A stretch of 64,000 nt of DNA, taken from contig NC_087081.1 of the NCBI RefSeq assembly GCF_026151205.1, positions 16,046,837-16,110,836 of the forward strand, read 5' to 3'. The notes beneath the pieces were generated by a model. The model was not told where the DNA came from, ran no database searches, and worked only from the letters and a program-made list of their open reading frames with translations. This DNA comes from Bolinopsis microptera (Eukaryota; Ctenophora; Tentaculata; Lobata; Bolinopsidae). A program made the translations under genes and the position numbers. This document shows, piece after piece, positions 11,049 through 43,520 of this stretch (within the stretch, counting starts at the first letter, position 1; each line of letters starts with the position of its first letter).

Positions 11049-11215
11049 ACACTTCACGCTCAGGGCTAAATAAATGTAATCCCTCAGCTGGCGCTTCGGG
11101 ATTACATATTAACACAAAACTCGTGCGCTGCGCGCACTCGTATGTGTTTATCAGATCATCCCGCTAGCGCGGGATGATCTGTTATATAAACCCTTTGCGT
11201 GGCGGGTTTATGTTA
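11040..11215. repeat. Run of four adjacent hairpins
   Basis: Four strong stem-loops follow one another: TGTAATCCC...GGGATTACA (about 11069-11106), AACACA...TGTGTT around GTGCGCTGCGCGCAC (about 11112-11149), GATCATCCCGC-tagc-GCGGGATGATC (about 11154-11180), and ATAAACCC...GGGTTTAT (about 11186-11211). The four stems have different sequences, so this is not a simple tandem repeat, yet all have GC-rich, CGC-containing cores. No known RNA family fits. Confidence 0.6.
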
Positions 11216-11840
11216 TTATAACCACTCCAAGCAGTCCAGGTCAGATATTTCTAATTTATACATCCTAATTTTAAGCGTGATAACTCCGTGATATAAAATT
11301 CCTGCAGCCCGCAGAATGTGATTAATTAATGTAATTGTTATTGTCCGATTGTTGATTAATTGATTAAATTGTTCTTTTAATCATAGACAAAATACTTAAG
11401 ATTAGAAGTTTTGATGCATAATATTAAAATTCGTCCATCTTTCTAACAGTATTGTCCGCCGTGATAATTTCAATGGAGGTAGCACCTGAAAACACTGATT
11501 TCTAAGTGAAATATAAAATTAAGGGGCAGATTTTGACACTTTAGCTGAAAAAGCAAGGTGAGAAGAGATTGATTAAATTGAGCCATTAATAATTGCCACC
11601 TTCATATTATGCTTGTTTTTAGATACGGTAGTCAATAGCTTTAATATGCATTCCAAGAAACAGCAGGTAATAACTTAAAACGTTTTCTGTCCTTGATAAA
11701 TTATGATATAAAAATCAATACATTAAAAAATCATGCTTATAGAATATCTTCTTATTTACAAAGCATCGTACTCGATTGTTCGATTACAGTTGTTAAGTGA
11801 TGCTTATCATAACGCGGAGGTGTCTTAACAGCTCAATTAC
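11216..11840. other. Intergenic, nothing recognised
   Basis: AT-rich DNA without supported features. Confidence 0.5.
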
Positions 11841-11968
11841 AGATGTTCCCGAACATACTTCTAGAAGAGGAGGATTAGTACCGTGACGTCACGCGAGGGA
11901 GTGTGACGTCACACTCCCTCACGTGACGTAACCAGCATTATATAGATGTTCCCGAACATACTTCTAGA
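11841..11968. promoter_or_regulatory. CRE palindrome flanked by 25-bp direct repeats
   Basis: A 25-bp sequence, AGATGTTCCCGAACATACTT plus CTAGA, occurs at 11841-11865 and again at 11944-11968. Between them is a near-perfect palindrome centred on TGACGTCA at about 11907: GTGACGTCACGCGAGGGAG and its reverse complement on either side, ending in TGACGTAAC. The core is the unit of the 2912-3890 minisatellite (GGAGGATTAGTACC...GTGACGTCAC). It lies about 0.4 kb upstream of the ATPase start codon, so it could bring cAMP-responsive sites to that promoter. The regulatory role is inferred. Confidence 0.65.
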
Positions 11969-12347
11969 TCTCCGACGAAACCCAGTTTTAACATCCGCAC
12001 TGCACAGTATTTGTACAGATACTAAACGGTTGTGTCTAGTTTAACACAATCTCTTGCATGCATTGCTGGAAAACTTATCCGTTATCAAAAGGAGACTTTT
12101 AATACAGATAGGGTTTAAAATTGTTCGAAGTAAATATCGAATTAACGGAATCGAATGATCGAGTTCAATTGTACGTGAGAGTAAGCACGATCAGTAAAAC
12201 TCGTTTAGTTGCAGTTCTTTGTTTCGTGTGAGAATAGCTGTTCTTGATTTCACCGTTTTAGTGTGAACTTTAAGTTGATAGCTGAACGTCTAGTTGATAG
12301 CTGAACGTTTAGTTGGCAGTTGGACTTCAAGTTGATAGTTGTTAGCA

Positions 12348-35926
<23,579 letters not shown>

Positions 35927-36300
35927 CAAACCGACGATAAGTTCTATATTGCCATTGTGAATTGGAGTGGTGATTACTTGAAGTTAGATTTTGAACTACT
36001 TTTTTAAACGGAAGTCGGAATACTAATTACATTTAAGTATGTACACTGTATAATCTTTCAATATAGGTATAGCAAGGGATTATTAATTAATTGTGTAATC
36101 ACTGCCGGCTAATATTTAAACCCTGTAAAGTTTATATTGCACATGTTGTGCAACTGTTTTAGGTTTAAATTTTTGATTATATGTACCACGAATCCTGAAT
36201 TTTTATTTAAACTTGTTAAAAACAATTGACAATGTTTTACTTTGTCACGCGGATCGATAGTCAGTATTGAGATGGTGATTAGTAATAATAATATGGGATT

Positions 36301-36306
36301 AATAAA
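36301..36306 (+). terminator. Candidate polyadenylation signal of the ATPase gene
   Basis: AATAAA 375 bp after the stop codon at 35926, in unique AT-rich sequence before the transposon at 36364. It is the nearest canonical hexamer I see. Confidence 0.4.
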
Positions 36307-36363
36307 GTGTTAAGTAATGGTTAAGATAACATTAAGAGTTAGAAAGAGTTGCAGTACAAACTA

Positions 36364-37085
36364 CCTTATCGGACCTTATTTGGACGGACATTACTTAAAC
36401 GCTGGAGGCCCTGGCGTTCATCTTAATGTCCGTTCAAATAATGTCCGTTCAATTAATGTCCGTCCAAGTTAAAGTCCGTTGAAATTTTTTCAAAAATTTT
36501 TCCATTTCGAACTTTTTGTCCAGAATATGACAACTTTGAGAACTTTATTGAGCCGTAAGTTAACAACGGAAAGATTCTCCTTGGTCTGCCGGAGGCACAG
36601 AAAACTCTACTAGTATATTATTAGTATATTATATGATGTTTTCAAGGGTCACTTGGCGGAAAAATTCAACGAAATTATGGCACTCAACAACATAGTTCAT
36701 GAACTAGTCCCCGCCAACATGACAAACTTGTTCCAGCCTCTAGATATTACGGTAAATCGTGTTGCCAAGGACATTGTCCGACGTTGTTATAGCTCATATT
36801 ACTCAGGGGCGGTAATGAAACAGTGCTAGGAAAGCTCCACGTGATGTTAAGGTTAACCTTAAGTTGTTTAAGATAAAAGTAAAACCACTTCACGCCGAAT
36901 GGCTTTTAAAAGTTAACACATAAAAATCGATTTAAAAATCATTTGCTGAAATTTAAAAAACGTCAAAAAAATTGGAAAAAATTCGGATTTTTTGATGGTT
37001 TTGAATGCCTTCGAGCGTTCATATTAATGTCCGTTCATAATTATGTCCGTTCATGTAATGTCCGTCCAAATAAGGTCCGATAAGG
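36364..37085. mobile_element. Deleted Tc1/pogo-type DNA transposon with transposase remnant
   Basis: 722 bp with perfect ~30-bp inverted repeats (CCTTATCGGACCTTATTTGG...), flanked by TA on both sides. Subterminal TAATGTCCGTTCAA words repeat at both ends. The interior (about 36620-36810, plus strand) keeps a decayed transposase C-terminus: FKGHLAEKFNEIM, NNIVHELVPANMTNLFQPLD, ITVNRVAKD, close to the VP.NMT.LFQPLDLTVN block of DDE superfamily endonucleases. Catalytic residues are not all present. Confidence 0.8.
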
Positions 37086-37301
37086 TAATCGGTACCTAGT
37101 GGCCACTGGCTAGTAAATTAAACTATTAACACCTATAATAGCGGATCTTTAAAAAGTTAAAATGAACGTTTAAAAAGGTACGCAAAACGGTTTAAACCTA
37201 ATTGCAGTCCACGAAACATGCACAAAACATTCACCTAGCCATATTAATTGAGTCTACGCGTACTGCGTGACGCGCTTCCCAGAAACCCTTACAGTTACTG
37301 G

Positions 37302-38795
37302 GGGGGGGGGCCAATGGCATAAATGGAGAAAATGGAGAATTACTCATAGGTTTTTCCATTTTCTCCATAGAAATAGTCTCCATTTTATGCCATTTTATGC
37401 CATTTTATGCCATTGAAAACCTGAAAAATTTAGAATTTCGAGAAAAATTATTTTAAAAAAGATATTTTCGGCCATTAATGAACAGAGTATCATGAAACAT
37501 GGAGAAAAGTGGTTTTCAGAAAAACTTTGAAAAATGTTGACTTAGAAAATGTTCGGTCCGAGTCATTTACGATACCTCCCGTATCGAGAGCTCCCGATTC
37601 CGAGCTTGTGTTGCAAAGGGGAGGCCTGCCTTCCAAGATCGCATTACTTCGAGTCCAAAATTGTGTATCGAGGGGAAGGTGTGGACTTCGAAAAACCGAA
37701 AAAATATGTTCGGCAAATAATGAACAGAGTAGCATGAAACGTGGAAAAAAGCGGTTTTCAGAAAAAATTTGAAAAATTTTGATCGAAAAAATATTTTCCG
37801 CTTATAATGAACGAAGTAGCATGAAACGTGGAGAAGTATTTTTCAGAAAAATTTTGATCGAAAAAATATTTTCCGCTAATAATGAACAAAGTAGCATGAA
37901 ACGTGGAGAAGTGTTTTTCAGAAAAACTTTGAAAAAGTTTGATCGAAAAAATATTTTCGGCTTATAATGAACAAGGTAGCATGAAACGTGGAGAAAAGTG
38001 TTTTTCAGAAAAACTTTGAAAAATTTTGACTTAGAAAATTACCCCTCGGTACACAATTTTGGACTCGAGGCTTCCCCCTGGAAATGCGATCTCGGAAGGC
38101 AGGCCTCCCCTTTGCAACACGAGCTCGGAATCGGGAGCTCTCGATACAAGAGGTACGTATCGAGAATGACTCGGGCCGAAAATTTTCTAAGTCAAAATTT
38201 TTCAAAGTTTTTCTAAAAACCACTTTTCTCCACGTTTCATGCTACCCTCTTCATTATTAGCCGAAAATATTTTTTTGGTTTTTCGGTTTATCGAAGTCTG
38301 CACCTACCCCTCGATACACAAATTTGGACTCGAGGCTTCCCCCTGGTAATGCGATCTCGGAAGGCAGGCCTCCCCTTTGCAGTGCGAGCTTGTTTCGACT
38401 GTCGAGGATGTAGGTCTCACTTCTCAGTGCCTATTACTCTCCCCTATTACTCACTCCTGCTGTAGCCTGTAGGAATAACTTTACACTAGGCTTGAGTAAT
38501 TATGAGTTTGCCTGAAGTGTGCCTCTACTAACCTAGAATAAGCATCTAGTAGCATACTATGAGCTTTCATAAGCTTGTTACGTCCCTAGTAAGCGTAAAT
38601 AAACATGTTAGGATGTCCAATTTAGGTGTTAAATGGTGTTAAAGATGAAATTTAGAAGACAAAATTCATGGCATAAAATGGAGAAAATGGAGAATTACTC
38701 ATGGGTTTTTCCATTTTCTCCATAGAAAAAGTCTCCATTTTATGCCATTTTATGCCATTTTATGCCATTGGCCCCCCCCCCCCCCCCCCCCCCCC
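37302..38795. mobile_element. 1.5-kb foldback DNA element with 8-bp target duplication
   Basis: Flanked by GTTACTGG at 37294-37301 and 38796-38803. The ends are poly-G/poly-C followed by CCAATGGCATAAA...and TTTATGCCATTGGCC. Each end is itself a palindrome around GGAGAATTACTCATGGGTTT. Inside, ~200-bp arms (37494-37690 and 38030-38240) are inverted copies of one another around three to four ~80-bp tandem units (ATGAAACGTGGAGAAG...). A third partial arm lies at 38290-38410. The paralogous segments near 47315 and 52540 (CAGAAAACC-TACTGACCAGGG) show the site without the element. No transposase is present. Confidence 0.8.
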
Positions 38796-39669
38796 GTTAC
38801 TGGCCAGGGCCTAACTTCAAAAGTAAAAGAGATAGATAGCGACTTCCGGTTTTTGCAACATGTTCGTCTTGTAAAGTAACCTTCCCCCTTCCCCTCCCCC
38901 CCCCCCCCCCTCCAGGAGGAAATTTAAGACAACGTAGATTTTGAATTATCTTCAATTCTCCAGAAAAGTGTCATTTTGGGCCGATCAAAAGTTTAAGTAA
39001 CTTTAACTTTGCAGATTTCTGTACTCTGATTGGCTGAATTGTGTCACGATCCATGTGTTACCTTGGTAACAGGTGCTACCTTGGTAACATGAGCTGCCAT
39101 TTATTTAAAACCTATGGTGCGAAGCTCAAACTAACAGTTATTAATTACTCCTCAAGCTGGATCCCTATTCCTGAACCTCATCGAAATTTAGGCTTTTAAG
39201 TTAAAAATTTGGCTTTAGACAATGTAATTTGCAGTTATACACTTATTATACACACACAGTATTGTTCCTCCGCCCTGTGGACCACATAGACTAGGCTAGC
39301 TCATATAACATCTGAACTGCTGTTATTTAAAACACATGGTGCAAAGCGAAGCTCAAACTAACAGTTGTACTGAAGCTTTAGTTCGGAGATCACTTCTAGT
39401 AAATGTTTAGAACATTAAGTTTCGTAATTTAATAGCTTTATGTAGCTTTATATGAATCAGCATTATCCGAATACCTTATTAACATTAATTTGAACCTGTT
39501 TCAAATTTGGTAACCACATTCGCTTGTTTTTTATTTTCTGGGTTACTATCATCACTTTTTATAAGCTTGTTTCTGCCTGATGTCAGATGTAAACAAAACG
39601 AAAAGCTCCTCAAATAAAAACTGGAATTTAGTTTTGTACAGTGAACCTTGACTTATTATAATTAGTGGA

Positions 39670-40905
39670 ATGGAGCAGCAAAATGTTCCAGACTTTAAAG
39701 ATGAGATGAAGATAGAAGAAGAAAGTATTTCACCGGAACTGATCAAGACAGAGATTAAGAAGGAGGAAGATAATTTTCTTATTAAATCAGAATTAGTGTA
39801 TTCGAAATCGAACGCAGTTTCTCAGTCGGATTGTCCCAACCAGGACACAGCATTGCTTCGCTACCAGTGGGTTCATCCCAATGAAAATGCTTACATTCGC
39901 TCTGAATGTTCCTACAATGCAAAAACAGCTTTAGTTTCACATCAACGGACTCATACCGGTGAAAAACCGTATAAATGCTCCGAATGTTCCTACAGTGCAA
40001 GCTACAAATCAAACCTAGTTAACCATAAGATGACTCATACCGGTGAAAAACCGTATAAATGCTCTGAATGTTCCTACAGTTCAAGCCGAAAAGCAAACCT
40101 AGTCAGCCATCAAATATCTCATACCAGTGAAAAACCGTATAAATGCTCTGAATGTTCCTACAGTTCAAGCCGAAAAGCAAACCTAGTCAGCCATCATATA
40201 TCTCATACCAGTGAAAAACCGTTTAAATGCTCTGAATGTTCCTACAGTTCAAGCCGAAAAACAACCCTGGTTCGACATCAGATGATTCATACCGCTGAAA
40301 AACCGTATAAATGCTCTAAATGTTCCTACAGTTCAAGCCATAAATCAGCACTGGTTTACCATCAGATGACTCATACCGGTGAAAAACCATATAAATGCTC
40401 TGAATGTTCCTACAGTTCAAGCCGAAAATCAGACCTAAGTAAACATCAGATGACTCATACTGGTGAAAAACCGTACAAATGCTCTGAATGTTCCTACAGT
40501 GCAAGCGTAAAAGAAAACGTAGTTCGACATCAGATGACTCATACCGGTGAAAAACCGTATAAATGTTCTGAAAGTTCCTACAGTTCAATCCAAAATTCAA
40601 CTTTCTTTCAAAAATGTAGTGTTGGAGGACCCATTTTTGTTAAGCCTCTACCTTTCGTGAAGCCTCTCACATTTGTAAAGCCTCTGAACTTCGATGACCC
40701 CTTTCTTTCCAGTTCCAGCTTACCTCCCAGTTCCTTCTCCAGTAACCAACCAGAATCTCACAAGTCTCACCCTACAGATCCTCTCACCTTCTCACCTGGT
40801 GAATCTGTTTTCACACCTGCTCCCACTGTCCCACCTACCTTATACTCTACAACATTTCCTTCCACCTTTCATATTTCCTGCCAGTTCAGCGACCATGGGG
40901 CGTAA
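39670..40905 (+). CDS. C2H2 zinc-finger protein, intact copy 1
   Basis: Single-exon 411-residue protein. The first ATG (in GGAATGGAGCAGC) is used because copy 3 keeps it. Residues ~10-42 are acidic with four SUMO-type motifs ([16 protein letters not shown]). Residues ~78-300 hold one degenerate finger (SEC..., first Cys lost), seven intact C2H2 fingers of the form [20 protein letters not shown] joined by TGEKP-type linkers, and a last degenerate one (YKCSESSYSS). The tail (~310-411) is Ser/Pro/Phe-rich with a triple F-V-K-P-L repeat. Nuclear DNA binding is expected; recognition positions differ between fingers. A candidate poly(A) signal follows at 40999. It is the only undamaged member of the triplet. 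Confidence 0.92.
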   Translation: MEQQNVPDFKDEMKIEEESISPELIKTEIKKEEDNFLIKSELVYSKSNAVSQSDCPNQDTALLRYQWVHPNENAYIRSECSYNAKTALVSHQRTHTGEKPYKCSECSYSASYKSNLVNHKMTHTGEKPYKCSECSYSSSRKANLVSHQISHTSEKPYKCSECSYSSSRKANLVSHHISHTSEKPFKCSECSYSSSRKTTLVRHQMIHTAEKPYKCSKCSYSSSHKSALVYHQMTHTGEKPYKCSECSYSSSRKSDLSKHQMTHTGEKPYKCSECSYSASVKENVVRHQMTHTGEKPYKCSESSYSSIQNSTFFQKCSVGGPIFVKPLPFVKPLTFVKPLNFDDPFLSSSSLPPSSFSSNQPESHKSHPTDPLTFSPGESVFTPAPTVPPTLYSTTFPSTFHISCQFSDHGA

Positions 40906-40998
40906 ATCAAAATTTATGTAATATGTTATGATGGGAAGAGGACGACGTTTCTGGTTCAAATCAAATATCAATTAGCACAATGCTGACTTAAAGGGTCT

Positions 40999-41004
40999 AA
41001 TAAA
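40999..41004 (+). terminator. Candidate polyadenylation signal, zinc-finger copy 1
   Basis: AATAAA 94 bp after the stop codon; the same signal is at 49663-49668 in copy 2, 87 bp after its stop. Confidence 0.55.
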
Positions 41005-41712
41005 TCTTAGTAGTTTTACTATTAGTATTACAATGTATATTGGGGGGATATAACATGTGACAAAGTATAAATTAAATTGTCTGGTTCTATAAAGTTAAGT
41101 ATATTATATTTATAATCAATAATCAGGGAATATTACAAAATCTATATTAATGTTATTAGAAGTTAGTGTAAATATAATACTTTATACCTTAATATTTTTG
41201 TTTTATTAAGTTTTCGAGCAACTACAAAGTGATTTACCTAACCCAGTTTTTATTTTTATTTCAATTTCATAGTCATACACTATTAATAATGTTTCATTTG
41301 AATGTAGTAGTGGTTTAGAGATTAAACTTGCCGGTCCAGGATCAGATAACTGGAAGTTTAGGCAAAGAGTTTGGATATAGGACACACATAACTACCGTCC
41401 CAGCCCTGTCTTATATAGTGGCGTTACGTTATATAGGGTTCCGTTCAGGCCCTTCACACTTTGTTTCTCTCTGGTTCTGATTTAACGTAACAATAATGAA
41501 TTTAATATATGTTGCCCGAGCCACTCCACGCTGGGTGGCTACTAAACGTTTAATGAAAAATGCAAGGTATAACCAGCTAATAACGTTTCTTGAGAAAGCT
41601 GGCAGTACCCATGCCTTGAATATGGACTTATGGACTATTGCCTAATTGATTGAGATTCTGAATTCAGTCTTCCGAGAGTGTAAAATTTGGGAAAATTGAG
41701 AAAATTGGAAAA

Positions 41713-41965
41713 AAGGAGGAAGATAATTTTCTTATTAAATCAGAAGTGTATTCGAATGCAGTTTCTCAGTTGGATTGTCTCAACCAGGACTCAGCATTGC
41801 TTCGCTACCAGTGGGTTCATCCTAATGAAAATGCTTCCATTCACTCTGAATGTTTCTACAATGCAAGCAAAAAAACAGCTTTAGTTTCACATCAACGGAC
41901 TTATGATACCGGTGAAAAACCGTACAAATGCTTTGAATGTTCCTACAGTACAAGCGTAAAACCTC
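41713..41965 (+). pseudogene. Zinc-finger gene fragment spliced into the copy 1 downstream region
   Basis: About 250 bp matching codons ~30-125 of the zinc-finger genes ([48 protein letters not shown]). It has its own changes (insertion giving RTYDTGEKP, CFEC) and a one-base slip near 41745. In copy 2 the equivalent place (after GAGAAAATTGGAAAAAA, about 50377) has ~100 bp of unrelated AT-rich DNA instead, so this is a local partial duplication. Confidence 0.8.
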
Positions 41966-42426
41966 CCCCTCCGTAATCAATTTTACACATAGCTATATTG
42001 TGTAAAAATAACACTAGCGTAATCATTTGGAAAGCCACCTCACTCCCTCTGACTCGGCTGACTAAATAATATGTGAAGTGTGAACGATCCCTAATCGAGT
42101 CATAAACTACAGCGATGATGGAATACGGGCCATGAGTGTCGTATTTTGGTTCTATATATATCAGGCCTATGTATGAATATTGAATATGAGGCTGCATGCT
42201 TTCGATATTACATTCCGATATTACATTTGGCCACATGAACACCCCCATCGCGTGGGGACACATTTTCGCTAGTAGTTGGCGACGTTACTTTATGGGTATC
42301 GAATCTCGCGACTTCAACGAATTCCTGCGGACAAGTTTTCAATATTTCATAAACTTTTCATCCCCTATCATTTTAAGCATCGTTAGGGCTTTCCCAGAAA
42401 CTAACTCTCATCATCCTACGATAATC

Positions 42427-42828
42427 GTGTGTCGTGTGTCGTGTGTCGTGTGTCGTGTGTCGTGTGTCGTGTGTCGTGTGTCGTGTGTCGTGTGTCGTGT
42501 GTCGTGTGTCGTGTGTCGTGTGTCGTGTGTCGTGTGTCGTGTGTCGTGTGTCGTGTGTCGTGTGTCGTGTGTCGTGTGTCGTGTGTCGTGTGTCGTGTGT
42601 CGTGTGTCGTGTGTCGTGTGTCGTGTGTCGTGTGTCGTGTTTCGTGTGTCGTGTGTCGTGTGTCGTGTGTCGTGTGTCGTGTGTCGTGTGTCGTGTGTCG
42701 TGTGTCGTGTGTCGTGTGTCGTGTGTCGTGTGTCGTGTGTCGTGTGTCGTGTGTCGTGTGTCGTGTGTCGTGTGTCGTGTGTCGCGTGTCGTGTGTCGCG
42801 TGTCGTGTGTCGTGTGTCGTGTGTCGCA
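42427..42828 (+). repeat. (GTGTCGT)n heptanucleotide satellite, copy 1
   Basis: About 57 units of GTGTCGT with few variants (one TTT, two CGC). All six frames are open because 7 is not a multiple of 3 and the unit has no stops; not coding. Confidence 0.97.
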
Positions 42829-43001
42829 TGACAGCTCACTTGTTTCAGCAGCGAGGCGGAAAGTAGTCGCCAGTACGCCAGAATGACGTGTACGTTTCGG
42901 TCACCTGTTATGTAGAAAATGGAAGTGAGATATCAAATTTAAAATCTGAGAATTTGACCCCCCGATAATTGTAATTAAAATTAAACTGGGGTAAATTAAT
43001 C

Positions 43002-43291
43002 GGGTCAGGGTCAGGGTCAGGGTCAGGGTCAGGGTCAGGGTCAGGGTCAGGGTCAGGGTCAGGGTCAGGGTCAGGGTCAGGGTCAGGGTCAGGGTCAGGG
43101 TCAGGGTCAGGGTCAGGGTCAGGGTCAGGGTCAGGGTCAGGGTCAGGGTCAGGGTCAGGGTCAGGGTCAGGGTCAGGGTCAGGGTCAGGGTCAGGGTCAG
43201 GGTCAGGGTCAGGGTCAGGGTCAGGGTCAGGGTCAGGGTCAGGGTCAGGGTCAGGGTCAGGGTCAGGGTCAGGGTCAGGGTCAGGGTCAGG
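43002..43291 (+). repeat. (TCAGGG)n array, copy 1
   Basis: About 48 uninterrupted TCAGGG units, one base from the animal telomere repeat TTAGGG. GGG every six bases makes it a canonical G-quadruplex motif on the plus strand. Confidence 0.97.
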
Positions 43292-43311
43292 GATAATTGT
43301 ATTAAATTATA

Positions 43312-43368
43312 TTTTCGGGGGGTCAATTGTCGGGGGGTCAATTGTCGGGGGTCAATTGTCGGGGGGTC
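43312..43368 (+). repeat. GGGGTCAATTGTC repeat, copy 1
   Basis: Four units of CGGGGGGTCAATTGT, the same as at 52082-52175 in copy 2 (seven units, then a further variant). Confidence 0.9.
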
Positions 43369-43520
43369 TGATTGCTAATCACCCACATGCATCATGACGT
43401 AGGGTAAAACTACTTCCCTGGAGAGTTACGGGCAAAGAAACTGTAATGGTCACGTGACGAATTTTATTGTTTAGGGCTCGGGGTAGGGTTATATATAGGG
43501 TTATTGTGGTAAGGGTTATG

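Larger units (their letters stand above)
38804..43520 (+). repeat. Tandem triplication, copy 1 (zinc-finger unit)
   Basis: The unit starts CCAGGGCCTAACTTCAAAAG, then runs through the zinc-finger gene, (GTGTCGT)n, (TCAGGG)n, GGGGTCAATTGTC repeats and GCTGATTGCTAATCACCCAC to GGTTATGGCATATG. The same order recurs at 47338-52380 (copy 2) and from 52559 (copy 3, ending about 55440). Copy 1's tail is separated from the start of copy 2 by the LINE at about 43520-47107. Confidence 0.9.

Noticed and set aside
42411-42886. Long overlapping ORFs (VCRVSCV / HTTHDTR repeats) on both strands
   Set aside because: They arise because the heptamer GTGTCGT has no stop in any frame; all are open at once, and length follows the repeat.
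42901-43341. Minus-strand LTLTLTLT ORF
   Set aside because: Translation of (TCAGGG)n; no start context or flanking coding sequence.
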